The position numbers and the translations under genes were made by a program. Below, in pieces: positions 47,658 to 55,751 of a stretch of DNA of 64,000 nucleotides. The notes under the pieces are model-generated. The model saw only the letters and a list, made by a program, of their open reading frames with translations, was not told the origin of the DNA and made no database searches. The stretch comes from Niveibacterium sp. 24ML (GTDB lineage Bacteria > Pseudomonadota > Gammaproteobacteria > Burkholderiales > Rhodocyclaceae): contig NZ_JAPFHA010000001.1 in NCBI RefSeq assembly GCF_026586805.1, positions 124,001 to 188,000 on the forward strand. The letters are read 5' to 3'. The stretch's first letter is position 1; each line of letters opens with the position of its first letter.

Positions 47658-47912
47658 ATGAATCAAACCCAATTCCGGCGCATCGCCGCCGCCTACTCGC
47701 TCACCGTTGTCGCCGCCGTGCTCATGCTCGCCACCGGCATCGGCGGCATGCTGCCGGTGCTGATGCTGATCGGCGTCGTGATCGGCGCACTGCATCTTTG
47801 CTTCACCGCATTCGAGTTCAGCGATGTCTTCGGCGGCAGCGGCCGGCGTGAAGTGATTCCGCCCGAGCCCGACTACGTGCGTACCCGCAAGGCCGACGAC
47901 CCGGAGGCCTGA
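47658..47912 (+). CDS. small two-span membrane protein, 84 aa
   Basis: From ATG 47658 the product has two hydrophobic helices (YSLTVVAAVLMLATGIGGML and VLMLIGVVIGALHLCFTAF) and a charged C-terminal tail ending RTRKADDPEA. No family recognised. It lies about 100 bp after nifM, so it may share the transcript or have its own promoter. Confidence 0.55.
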   Translation: MNQTQFRRIAAAYSLTVVAAVLMLATGIGGMLPVLMLIGVVIGALHLCFTAFEFSDVFGGSGRREVIPPEPDYVRTRKADDPEA

Positions 47913-48039
47913 GCTCCGCACCCCGGCGCGGTGCGCGTCAGCGGCACGTGGCCGCCCCCGCCCTTGATCCAGCGCAGCATGCACGGCGATGCGGCGGGGC
48001 TAACCTGATCTGATCCGCACCCAAGCCAAGGGAGACACC

Positions 48040-48489
48040 ATGAGCCGTTCACTCAAACCCATGATCGTGATGCTGGCGCTGATCGGCACCAGCAGCGCAA
48101 TCGCCCAGACCTACGTGTATCCGGCCAAAGGGCAATCCGCCGAACAACAGCAGAAAGACGTGGCGGAATGCCAGGCGTGGGCCAAGCAACAGACCGGCTT
48201 TGACCCGGCCAAGCCGGTTGCTGCGGCGCCGGCCCCTGCCCCCGCGCCATCCGGCGGGCGGGTGCGCGGTGCCGCCGCCGGTGCCACCGTGGCGGCCATC
48301 ACCGATAACGATGTCGGCGATGCGGCGGCGGTAGGCGCCGTGGTGGGCGCATCCGCGCAACGCCGCGATCGCCGCCAGGCGGCATCGCAACAGCAGGCGG
48401 CGGCCTCACAGCAACAAGCGGCGGGGCAGGCCAACTATGCCAAGGCGCAGGGCGCCTGCCTTGAAGGCCGTGGCTACACGGTGAAGTAA
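48040..48489 (+). CDS. exported glycine-zipper protein, 149 aa
   Basis: A clear signal peptide (MIVMLALIGTSSAIAQ) leads to YVYPAKGQSAEQQQKDVAECQAWA. This is the start of a family of small outer-membrane-associated proteins in Betaproteobacteria. The centre is a Gly/Ala zipper (RGAAAGATVAAITDNDVGDAAAVGAVVGA), followed by Gln/Ala repeats (AASQQQAAASQQQAAGQ) and a second Cys near the end. Function unknown; Gly-zipper proteins insert in or stabilise the envelope. It lies between the nif operon and the end of the rnf operon, convergent with rnfH. Confidence 0.6.
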   Translation: MSRSLKPMIVMLALIGTSSAIAQTYVYPAKGQSAEQQQKDVAECQAWAKQQTGFDPAKPVAAAPAPAPAPSGGRVRGAAAGATVAAITDNDVGDAAAVGAVVGASAQRRDRRQAASQQQAAASQQQAAGQANYAKAQGACLEGRGYTVK

Positions 48490-48548
48490 GCCACTGCGGC
48501 AAGCGCCGCAACACCGCCCGACAGCCGGGGGCTGAACGCCTTGCGCGC

Positions 48549-48842
48549 TCAGCCTTCGTCGTTTTCCAGCTCGAAGCCAGGCCGGCGCGGCACCGTCATC
48601 GGATCACACTGAATGGGGCGGTAGATCTCGACCCGGTCTCCCGCACGCAGCGCAGCATCAAGCTTCACCGCTTTGCCGAAAATGCCGACCCGCTGCGAAG
48701 CCAGGTCGATATGCGGAAACTGTGCGTAGATGCCGGACAGTTCGATCGCATCCTTGACGCTGGTGCCTTCCGGCACCTCGATGTTGTGCCAGGCCTGACG
48801 CCCCTTCTCGGTGTAGGCGACGGCGACTTTCAGTGTGCTCAT
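48549..48842 (-). CDS. rnfH: RnfH family ubiquitin-fold protein
   Basis: From MSTLKVAVAYTEKGRQA (48842) the 97-aa product matches RnfH: EVPEGTSVKDAIELSGI, FPHIDLASQRVGIFGKAV and LRAGDRVEIYRPI. The beta-grasp fold has no known catalysis; RnfH is often encoded with rnf. It is the last gene of the operon, 11 bp after rnfE. The long frame upstream of this start is a shadow of rnfE. Confidence 0.9.
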   Translation of the reverse strand: MSTLKVAVAYTEKGRQAWHNIEVPEGTSVKDAIELSGIYAQFPHIDLASQRVGIFGKAVKLDAALRAGDRVEIYRPIQCDPMTVPRRPGFELENDEG

Positions 48843-48853
48843 GTTTGTCTCCC

Positions 48854-49540
48854 TCAAGCACTGCATGCCGATTGAGCCGGGCCACCTGCACAGGCACGGC
48901 GTGAGATGCGCTGTTCGATCAGGCGCCGCCCGGCGAGCAGGAAGCCGAGGACGAGAAAGCCGCCGGGCGGCAGGATCATCATCAGTACGCCGGTGTAGCC
49001 GGGCAGCACGGTCACTTCCATGAACGAGAAGGCCGGGCCGAGCAGGAGGCTCGCCTGCGAGAACAAGGTGCCGGCGCCCAGCAGTTCGCGCACCAGGCCC
49101 ATCAGCGTGAGGGCGAAGGTAAAGCCCAGCCCCATCGCCAGCCCATCCACCGCCGACGCCAGCACCCCGTTCTTCGAGGCGAAGGCTTCGGCACGGCCGA
49201 GGATCGCGCAGTTCACCACGATCAGCGCAATGAACAGGCCGAGCACCTTGTGCAGGCCGTGCAGCCACGCGTTGAGCGACATATCCACCAGCGTCACCAG
49301 GGTGGCGATGACAACGATGAAGACCGGAATCCGCACCTGGCTGCTGACGAAGTCGCGGATGCTCGCGATCAACATGTTCGAGACCACCAGCACCGCCGTC
49401 GTCGCCAGGCCCATGCCCAGCCCGTTGGTGCCGGAGGTGGTGACCGCCATCGTCGGGCACATCGCGAGCAACTGCACGAAGACGACGTTCTGATCCCACA
49501 AACCGTCGCGCCACAGGCGCCCCATCGAATCGGTACTCAT
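48854..49540 (-). CDS. rnfE: Rnf electron transport complex subunit RnfE
   Basis: Six transmembrane helices; signature stretches are FVQLLAMCPTMAVTTSGTNGLGMGLATTAVL, VRIPVFIVVIATLVTLVDM and IALIVVNCAILGRAEAFASKN. RnfE pairs with RnfA around the membrane iron-sulfur site; the Cys residues in LLAMCP and VVNCAILGRAEA are present. Length 228 aa fits. It overlaps rnfG by 4 bp. The C-terminal tail (RRACAGGPAQSACSA) is Cys-rich and not conserved. Confidence 0.95.
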   Translation of the reverse strand: MSTDSMGRLWRDGLWDQNVVFVQLLAMCPTMAVTTSGTNGLGMGLATTAVLVVSNMLIASIRDFVSSQVRIPVFIVVIATLVTLVDMSLNAWLHGLHKVLGLFIALIVVNCAILGRAEAFASKNGVLASAVDGLAMGLGFTFALTLMGLVRELLGAGTLFSQASLLLGPAFSFMEVTVLPGYTGVLMMILPPGGFLVLGFLLAGRRLIEQRISRRACAGGPAQSACSA

Positions 49541-50154
49541 CGTGCAGCCTCCGAGATTTCTGCCTGGTGCGCGGCGTAGAACTGCAGGCCTTCACGCACC
49601 GCCTTCACCACCGCCCGCGGCGTGATCGTGGCGCCAGCGAACTGATCGAACACGCCACCGTCTTTCTTCACTGCCCAACTTGCCAGGGGCATGCCGGCGA
49701 GCGACTTTTGCTCGAAGGCGTGAATCCAGTCGGACTTGGCCGCTTCGATCTTGTCGCCCAGGCCCGGTGTTTCGCTATGCCGCAGCACCCGCACGCCGGT
49801 TACCGCGCCCGCCGGGTCAACCCCCAGCAGGATCACGATATCGCCGGCGTAGCCGCGGGCGCGGTACTCGAACACCGCGGCGCTGAACTGGCCCGCCTTG
49901 CGGCCGCGGTACACATTCACCTTGCGCCCGCCGGTGTCGGCCACCTCCAGCGCATCGGCCAGCAGATCGTTGTCGGCCATGCCCTCGGGCAAAACCTGGG
50001 TGAGCGACTGTTTCAGATCATCCTGCGCGGCTTGCTCGATGGCCGACACGGTTGCGCGGTTTGCCAGCACCAGCGCGGCGCTGGTGAGGAAGGTGCTGAG
50101 CGCCAGCAAGCCGCCCTGGTAGACGATGCGTTCGCGCCACAAGGCCAGATCCAT
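49537..50154 (-). CDS. rnfG: Rnf complex FMN-binding subunit RnfG
   Basis: From MDLALWRERIVYQGGLLAL (50154) the protein is 205 aa with one N-terminal anchor helix and a periplasmic FMN domain. The FMN-attachment motif is QFAGATITPRAVVKAV, where Thr in GATIT takes the flavin through ApbE. Supporting stretches are YAGDIVILLGVDPAGAVTGVRVLRHSETPGLGDKIE. It passes electrons between RnfD and RnfE/A. The start follows the rnfD stop by one base. Confidence 0.93.
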   Translation of the reverse strand: MDLALWRERIVYQGGLLALSTFLTSAALVLANRATVSAIEQAAQDDLKQSLTQVLPEGMADNDLLADALEVADTGGRKVNVYRGRKAGQFSAAVFEYRARGYAGDIVILLGVDPAGAVTGVRVLRHSETPGLGDKIEAAKSDWIHAFEQKSLAGMPLASWAVKKDGGVFDQFAGATITPRAVVKAVREGLQFYAAHQAEISEAAR

Positions 50155-50155
50155 A

Positions 50156-51241
50156 TCAGTTCTCCTTGCGCGGCGCGATCGGTTGCCCGCGCCAGTTGCG
50201 GCCATACACCCGCGGTTTGATCGCACGGTCAATCACCGGCGTCAGTGCGTTCATCAGCAGCACCGCGAAGGCCACGCCTTCGGGGTAGCCGCCGTAGGTG
50301 CGGATCACCCAGGTCAGCAGCCCGCAACCGGCGCCGAACACCAGTTGCCCGCCGCGCGACGAGGGCGAGGTCACGTAGTCGGTGGCGATGAAGAAGGCGC
50401 CCAGCATCGCGCCGCCAGACAGCACATGCGCCCCCGCATCGAGATAGCGCGCCGGGTTCACCGCATGGCCGATCGCCGCTGGGATCGCAATCGCCAGCAA
50501 CATGCTGACCGGGATATGCCAGGTGATCAGGCCCATCAACATCATTGCGATGCCGCCAGCGGCGATCAGCAGCACCGCGGTTTCACCCAGGCTGCCGGGG
50601 CGCATGCCGGACCACGACACCGGCAGGCCATTGGCAAAGGTCTGAAGCAGCGAGACGCCACGCGACAACTCGGTCTTGGCCTGACCCAGCAAAGACGCGC
50701 TGGTGTAGGCATCGGGCACGCTGCCGCCAAAGGTGAGCTGCAGCGATTCGAGCCAGCCCGGCGCTTGCGCACCTGTAAGACCGATCGGCGCCACCCAGCC
50801 GGTCATCACCACCGGGAAGGACACCAGCAGCGCCACCCGCGCCACCATCGCCGGATTGAAGAGGTTGCAACCGATGCCGCCAAACACCTGCTTGCCGATC
50901 ACGGTGGCGAAGAGCCCGCCGATCACACCCAGCCACCAAGGCGCCCAGGGCGGCAGCGATACCGCCAGCAACCAGCCGGTCAGCAGCGCCGAGCCGTCCA
51001 ACAGCGTCGGCACGACCGGCTTGGCCATCAGCCGCAGGCACAGCGCCTCGCCGGCCAGTGCGGCCAGCACGGTCACCAGCCACAGGTTGAAAGCGGGCCA
51101 GCCGAAGTACCAGAAGCCGCAGGCAGTCGCCGGCGCGAGCGCCAGCATCACCTTGAGCATCACATGGCTGACGCTGCCCAGTTGGCCGGCGTGCGGCGAG
51201 GCCGCCACCGATGGCAGGGCGGAAGAAGCAAGCATGTTCAT
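50156..51241 (-). CDS. rnfD: Rnf complex membrane subunit RnfD
   Basis: A 361-aa membrane protein with about ten helices and NqrB/RnfD signatures: VSHVMLKVMLALAPAT, LTGWLLAVSLPPWAPWW, GIGCNLFNPAMVARVALLVSFP and IATDYVTSPSSRGGQLVFG. At the expected flavin-attachment loop the sequence reads VPDAYTSASLL instead of the usual DxxSGATPL, so a Ser sits where the FMN-linked Thr is expected. It overlaps rnfC by 4 bp. Confidence 0.93.
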   Translation of the reverse strand: MNMLASSALPSVAASPHAGQLGSVSHVMLKVMLALAPATACGFWYFGWPAFNLWLVTVLAALAGEALCLRLMAKPVVPTLLDGSALLTGWLLAVSLPPWAPWWLGVIGGLFATVIGKQVFGGIGCNLFNPAMVARVALLVSFPVVMTGWVAPIGLTGAQAPGWLESLQLTFGGSVPDAYTSASLLGQAKTELSRGVSLLQTFANGLPVSWSGMRPGSLGETAVLLIAAGGIAMMLMGLITWHIPVSMLLAIAIPAAIGHAVNPARYLDAGAHVLSGGAMLGAFFIATDYVTSPSSRGGQLVFGAGCGLLTWVIRTYGGYPEGVAFAVLLMNALTPVIDRAIKPRVYGRNWRGQPIAPRKEN

Positions 51242-52731
51242 GAGGGCATCTCCTGGCCGCCGGGTGCAGCAGCAGAGGCTTGCTGTGCGGCGCGGGCGGC
51301 CTTGCGTTTGGCGGCCGCTTCGGCGCGCTCGCGGGCATCGCGTTCAAGCCGTTCGCGGCGCGCGTCGGCCAGCTCGCGGGTGAGTGCATTGCGCTTCTTT
51401 TGCTGCGCACGCGCCCACAGCGTCCCCTTGGCATGCTGGAAGGATTGCACCAGCGGCAGGTTGGAGGGGCAGACATACGCGCAGCAACCACAGGCGAGGC
51501 AATCATCGAGTTGCAGGCTGGCGGCGCCGTCGTAGTCGCCGGCGCGCACTCGCGCCGCAATCTCGAGCGGCTGCAGGCCCATCGGGCAGGCCTTGACGCA
51601 CGAGCCGCAGCGAATGCAGGCCGAAGGCGCAGGCCGAGCGATCTCGGCGGCGGTCAGCGCGAGCACGCCGCCGCAGGCTTTGACGGTAGGAACCTGCGCG
51701 TGCGGCAGGGCAAGGCCCATCATCGGCCCGCCCATCACCAGGCGGGCGGGCGCTTCCTTGAGGCCGACGAAGGCGAGCAGGTCTTCGACCAGCACACCGA
51801 CCGGCGCCAACACGTTGCCGGGCGCGGCGACTGCCCCGCCGTTGACCGTGACGATACGGCGGTAGAGCGCCTCACCATGGCGCAGCGCGCGATGGATCGC
51901 GGCGCAGGTGCTGACGTTGTTCACCAGCACGCCGATGCTTGCCGTGCGTGCGCCGGCGGGCACCTGCTTGCCGGTGAGCACCTCCACCAGTTGGCGGTCA
52001 GAGCCCATCGGGTAGCGCGCCGGCACCGGGCAGATGCGGATCGCGGCGAAGGCGCGCGCGGCCTCACGCATGGCGGCAATCGCCTCGGGCTTGTTGTCCT
52101 CGATGCCGACCAGCGCGGTACGCGCGCCGACGGCATGCATCAGGATGCGCACGCCGTCGATCACGTCGTCGGCGCGGTGGCGCATCACGCTGTCGTCGCT
52201 CGACAGGTAGGGCTCGCACTCGCCGCCGTTGATCACCAGGGTCTGCACTTCGAGCTTGCGGCCCAGTTGCGCCTTGGGCGCCGACGGGAAGGTTGCGCCA
52301 CCAAGCCCGACGATGCCGGCATCGGCGATTCGGCGCGTGACTTCCGCCGGCTCAAGCGCGAGCGGGTCGTCGACACCGGCCGCCTCCAGCGCGCGGTCTT
52401 CCCCGTCGAGCGTGATCGTGATCGCGTCGAACGGCAGGCCGGATGGATGCGGCGCCGTGACCGGGCCGATTGCCGTGACCACACCGGACGATGGCGCATG
52501 CACCGGCGCCGACACGGCCCCCTGCGCAGCGGCGATCAGCTGGCCACGCAGTACGCTGTCACCCACTGCAACCACCGGTTTCGCCGGGGCGCCCACATGC
52601 TGCAGCAGCGGCACACACAGCTTTGCCGGCAGCGGCATCACGCGCAGCGGCGTATCGGCGGCCGGGCGCTTGTGATCGTCGTGCGGATGCACGCCCCAGC
52701 GGCCACCGTTGAGTCTTTCGAGAATGCCCAT
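51238..52731 (-). CDS. rnfC: Rnf complex NADH/ferredoxin-side subunit RnfC
   Basis: From MGILERLNGGRWGVHPHDDHK (52731) the protein is 497 aa. It has the NADH/FMN domain (VGLGGATFPSAPKAQL, INGGECEPYLSSDD, ALVGIEDNKPEAI) and two 4Fe-4S clusters (CIRCGSCVKACPMGL and CLACGCCAYVCPSNLP, about residues 370-425). A basic Ala/Arg/Lys-rich tail of about 60 residues follows, shorter than the long E. coli tail. It exchanges electrons with NADH on the cytoplasmic face. Confidence 0.94.
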   Translation of the reverse strand: MGILERLNGGRWGVHPHDDHKRPAADTPLRVMPLPAKLCVPLLQHVGAPAKPVVAVGDSVLRGQLIAAAQGAVSAPVHAPSSGVVTAIGPVTAPHPSGLPFDAITITLDGEDRALEAAGVDDPLALEPAEVTRRIADAGIVGLGGATFPSAPKAQLGRKLEVQTLVINGGECEPYLSSDDSVMRHRADDVIDGVRILMHAVGARTALVGIEDNKPEAIAAMREAARAFAAIRICPVPARYPMGSDRQLVEVLTGKQVPAGARTASIGVLVNNVSTCAAIHRALRHGEALYRRIVTVNGGAVAAPGNVLAPVGVLVEDLLAFVGLKEAPARLVMGGPMMGLALPHAQVPTVKACGGVLALTAAEIARPAPSACIRCGSCVKACPMGLQPLEIAARVRAGDYDGAASLQLDDCLACGCCAYVCPSNLPLVQSFQHAKGTLWARAQQKKRNALTRELADARRERLERDARERAEAAAKRKAARAAQQASAAAPGGQEMPS

Positions 52732-52742
52732 GCGGCAGCTCC

Positions 52743-53273
52743 TCAGGCGAAGCTGGGCGAGGCCCAGTTCCAGTCCTGCAAGGTCTGCGGCAGCGGGCGC
52801 AGTCCGATCGCCCCGGTGGGGCACTCCGTCACACAGGCGCCGCAGCCGGTGCAGGCCTGGTGCAGCACACCGTGGATCTGCTTGCTGGCGCCGACGATGG
52901 CATCGGTGGGGCAGCCCTTGAGGCAGCGCGCGCAGCCGATGCAGATGTCTTCCTGCACCTCGGCGATCTTGGGCCCCTGATCAGCCAGGCCACCCAGATC
53001 GAGTGTCAGCCCCAGCTTGGCGGCAATCGCTTGTGCCAGGGGCGCGCCGCCGCCGGGGCAAACCGTTGCCGGCGCAGCGCCGGCCACCAGCGCGTCGGCC
53101 GCGGCACCACAGCCCGCCAGCCCGCATTGGCCACAGTTGGTGCCGGGCATCATCGCGGCGATTTCGGCCGCTACCTCGTTGCCTTCCACCGCAAACACGC
53201 GGGCGGCGTAACCGAGCATCAAGCCCAGCATCAGGCCCAGCAAAGTCAGGATCACAACAGGCACAAGCATCAT
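52743..53273 (-). CDS. rnfB: Rnf complex ferredoxin subunit RnfB
   Basis: An N-terminal membrane helix (VPVVILTLLGLMLGLMLGYAA) is followed by the Fes motif MPGTNCGQCGLAGCGAAADAL and two 4Fe-4S sets (CIGCARCLKGCPTDAI and CTGCGACVTECPTGAI). The 176-aa length is typical. RnfB delivers electrons toward ferredoxin for nitrogenase. Confidence 0.95.
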   Translation of the reverse strand: MMLVPVVILTLLGLMLGLMLGYAARVFAVEGNEVAAEIAAMMPGTNCGQCGLAGCGAAADALVAGAAPATVCPGGGAPLAQAIAAKLGLTLDLGGLADQGPKIAEVQEDICIGCARCLKGCPTDAIVGASKQIHGVLHQACTGCGACVTECPTGAIGLRPLPQTLQDWNWASPSFA

Positions 53274-53279
53274 GGCCTC

Positions 53280-53861
53280 CTAGCTGAAGTTGAGTCCGGC
53301 AAAACCCATGAAGGCGAGCGAGAGCAGGCCGGCCAGAATGAAGCTCACTGGTGCCCCATCCAGCGCCGCCGGCACACGCACCAGCGCAAGCCGCTCGCGC
53401 AGCCCGGCAAACATCAGCATCGCGAGCGTGAAGCCGAGCGCCGATCCGAATCCGTACACCACGCTCTTGAGGAAGCTGCCGCCCTCTTGCACGGTGAGCA
53501 GCGCAAGACCGAGCACCGCGCAGTTGGTGGTGATCAGCGGCAAGAAGATGCCGAGCGACTGATACAGCGCCGGCATCGATTTCTTGATCACCGCTTCGAT
53601 GAACTGCACCGTCGCGGCGATCACGACGATGAAGGTGAGGATGCGCAGGAACTGCAGCCCGAGCGGGGCGAGCACGAAGTAATCGAGCACCCAGCTCGCG
53701 GCGACCGCAACGGTGATGACAAAGGTGGTGGCGAGCCCCATGCCGAAGGCGCTGTCCATGCTTTTGGACACGCCCATGAAGGGGCACAGGCCGAGGAACT
53801 TGCTCATCACCACGTTGTTCACCAGCGCGGTGCTGACCAGCAGGATCAGGTATTCGCTCAT
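53280..53861 (-). CDS. rnfA: Rnf complex membrane subunit RnfA
   Basis: From [33 protein letters not shown] (53861) the 193-aa protein has six helices, the same fold as RnfE in opposite topology. Cys residues lie in FLGLCPFMG and [13 protein letters not shown], ligands of the membrane 2Fe-2S centre. AGGAGG lies before the ATG. It is the first gene of rnfABCDGEH, 20 nt after the predicted sigma-54 start site. The longer frame upstream is not used. Confidence 0.95.
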   Translation of the reverse strand: MSEYLILLVSTALVNNVVMSKFLGLCPFMGVSKSMDSAFGMGLATTFVITVAVAASWVLDYFVLAPLGLQFLRILTFIVVIAATVQFIEAVIKKSMPALYQSLGIFLPLITTNCAVLGLALLTVQEGGSFLKSVVYGFGSALGFTLAMLMFAGLRERLALVRVPAALDGAPVSFILAGLLSLAFMGFAGLNFS

Positions 53862-53890
53862 GTCGGTTGAAACCTCCTGCACCCGACTTT

Positions 53891-53905
53891 GCAGAGAGCG
53901 TGCCA
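53891..53905 (-). promoter_or_regulatory. sigma-54 promoter of the rnf operon
   Basis: The minus strand reads TTGGCACGCTCTCTGCAAA. GG and GC are separated by exactly 10 nt, a near-perfect -24/-12 match. Transcription would start near 53880, 19 nt before the rnfA ATG. The two NifA sites lie 65-135 bp upstream. Confidence 0.85.
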
Positions 53906-53968
53906 AGGCCGGCCGCGAGCACCGAGGCTGTGCAAGAACGCCCCGCAAAGCGGCATGCCGCCACGCTT

Positions 53969-53984
53969 TGTGAGGAACCCGACA
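53969..53984. promoter_or_regulatory. NifA upstream activator site 1
   Basis: TGT-N10-ACA: TGT at 53969-53971, ten bases, ACA at 53982-53984. This is an exact match to the NifA consensus. It lies about 90-105 bp upstream of the rnf start and about 150-165 bp upstream of the nifL start. Confidence 0.8.
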
Positions 53985-54008
53985 GCGCCGCGATGGCGCA
54001 TTTCCCCC

Positions 54009-54024
54009 TGTCACGGATGCGACA
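54009..54024. promoter_or_regulatory. NifA upstream activator site 2
   Basis: TGT at 54009-54011, ten bases, ACA at 54022-54024, also exact. It is 40 bp from site 1, about four helical turns, so the two are on the same face. It can serve both divergent sigma-54 promoters. Confidence 0.8.
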
Positions 54025-54105
54025 AGCCGACAAACGATGTGACAAAGCGGCCGCCATGCCACCCGCGTTTGACCCTGCTCAACGAAGGGGTGCTTGCGCG
54101 CGTTT

Positions 54106-54122
54106 GCGGCACGCTTACTGCA
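54106..54122 (+). promoter_or_regulatory. sigma-54 promoter of nifLA
   Basis: CGGCACGCTTACTGCA has GG (54108-54109) and GC (54120-54121) 10 nt apart, as required. The -24 box has C where T is usual, and -12 has CTGC for TTGC, so it is weaker than the rnf promoter. The start site would be near 54133, 23 nt before nifL. Confidence 0.6.
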
Positions 54123-54155
54123 TGGTTCGCCGCAGACTCACCGCCAGGGCGTGCC

Positions 54156-55751
54156 ATGCCAGAAACGAAGAAGCCAGCAAGCAGGAAGTCCGCATCCCCC
54201 ACCCCCCGCGCACAGGTGGATGCCACGCTGTTCCGCGCCGCCGTGGAGCAGGCGGACATCGCGATTTCCATCTCGGACCCGCGCGCGCACATCGAGTATG
54301 TGAACCCCGCGTTCACGCGGGTCAGCGGTTACCTGCCCGCCGACGCACTGGGCGAAAAGCAGTCGATCCTCTCCAGCCACACCACGCCGCCCGAGGTCTA
54401 CAAGGCGATGTGGCACACCATCACCGGCAAGCAGACCTGGAGCGGCAGGCTGGTCAATCGCCGCAAGGACGGCAGCCCCTACCTCGCCGACCTGACCGTG
54501 ACGCCGGTGCTCGACGAAGCCGGGCAGATCAGCCACTACCTGGGCCTGCATCGCGACATCACCGCGCTGCACAAGCTCGAATGCGCGGTGCGCAACCAGA
54601 AGGCGCTGATCGAATCGGTGGTGGACAGCGCGCCGCTGGTGCTGGCCCTGCTCAACCTGGAAGACCGCGTCGTGCTCGACAACCTCGCCTACAAGGCGCT
54701 GATGTCGGACCTGGGCATGACCGAGCCGGCCAAGGTGCTGCTGGACGCGATCCGCAACGAACTGGGCAACGGCTTTGGCGCCTTCACCCCGGGCAGCCAC
54801 GCATTCCTCGATCGGCAAGTACGGCTCGATCGCCCGCACTGGCGATCGCCGCGCTGGTACAACTGCTCGGCGGTGTGGGTTTCCGCCGCAAGCGACAAGG
54901 CCGACGCGTTCTACAACAGCGAGGGCGAGCCGATGCTGCTGCTGGTGGCCACCGATATCAGCCGCCAGATCCAGGAACAGGAGAAAGCCCGCATCGCCGC
55001 CTTGCAGGCTGTGATGGCCGAGGAGAACCGCCAGCAAGCGCTGCGCGAAAGCCTCTCGGCTGCGGTGTACCAGATGGAAGGGCCGCTCAACGTGCTCGGC
55101 TCGGTCGTCACGATGATGGGCAGGCGTGGCTGCGATCCGGCGCAGGCAGCCCTGGCTGAAGCGCTCAAGGCCGGGCAGGCGGCACTCGAAACCCTGCGCA
55201 CCGCGATCCCGGCGCGCGCGCCCGAGATGTCCACCGCGGTCAACCTCAACGAAGTGGTGCGCGACGTCCTCGATCTTTCATCCGGGCGCCTGCTGGCGGC
55301 AGGCGTTTCGGTGAGCTGGAAGCCGCAGATGGTGTTGCCCAATATCCAGGGGGCGCCCACTCGCCTGCGCGGCTTGCTCAAGGCCCTGGTGGACAACGCG
55401 ATCGAGTCGATGAATGTGAAGGGCTGGCGCCAGCGCGAACTGGCGATCACCACGATCAGCCTTGGCGACAGCGTGGAAATCTCGGTGGTCGATAGCGGCC
55501 CCGGGCTGGCGCCCGAACTGCGCCTCAAAGCCTTTGAGCCCTTCTTCAGCACCAAGAAGGCGCAGGGCAATCATCTGGGCACCGGGCTGCCCGCCGCACA
55601 GCAGGTGGCGGTGGATCATGGCGGCTGCATCGAACTGAACCCCGCCCCCGAAACCGGCTGCATTGCCCGTGTGGTGCTGCCGCTGCAACACGGCGCAGGC
55701 ATCAGCGCCGAGCCCGCTTCAAGCGCGAACGGACACCATCATGGACGCTGA
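54156..55751 (+). CDS. nifL: nitrogen fixation regulator NifL
   Basis: From MPETKKPASRKSASP (54156) the protein is 531 aa. Residues 25-140 are PAS1, the FAD redox sensor (FRAAVEQADIAISISDPRAHIEYVNPAFTRVSGY...). A second PAS follows (about 155-280). The helical region RESLSAAVYQMEGPLNVLGSVV replaces the His-kinase H-box; the His position is not His. The C-terminal GHKL ADP-binding domain has VDNAIESM and DSGPGLAPELRLKAFEPFFSTKK. NifL binds and inhibits NifA in response to oxygen and nitrogen. It overlaps nifA by 11 bp, which suits a 1:1 partner. Confidence 0.93.
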   Translation: MPETKKPASRKSASPTPRAQVDATLFRAAVEQADIAISISDPRAHIEYVNPAFTRVSGYLPADALGEKQSILSSHTTPPEVYKAMWHTITGKQTWSGRLVNRRKDGSPYLADLTVTPVLDEAGQISHYLGLHRDITALHKLECAVRNQKALIESVVDSAPLVLALLNLEDRVVLDNLAYKALMSDLGMTEPAKVLLDAIRNELGNGFGAFTPGSHAFLDRQVRLDRPHWRSPRWYNCSAVWVSAASDKADAFYNSEGEPMLLLVATDISRQIQEQEKARIAALQAVMAEENRQQALRESLSAAVYQMEGPLNVLGSVVTMMGRRGCDPAQAALAEALKAGQAALETLRTAIPARAPEMSTAVNLNEVVRDVLDLSSGRLLAAGVSVSWKPQMVLPNIQGAPTRLRGLLKALVDNAIESMNVKGWRQRELAITTISLGDSVEISVVDSGPGLAPELRLKAFEPFFSTKKAQGNHLGTGLPAAQQVAVDHGGCIELNPAPETGCIARVVLPLQHGAGISAEPASSANGHHHGR

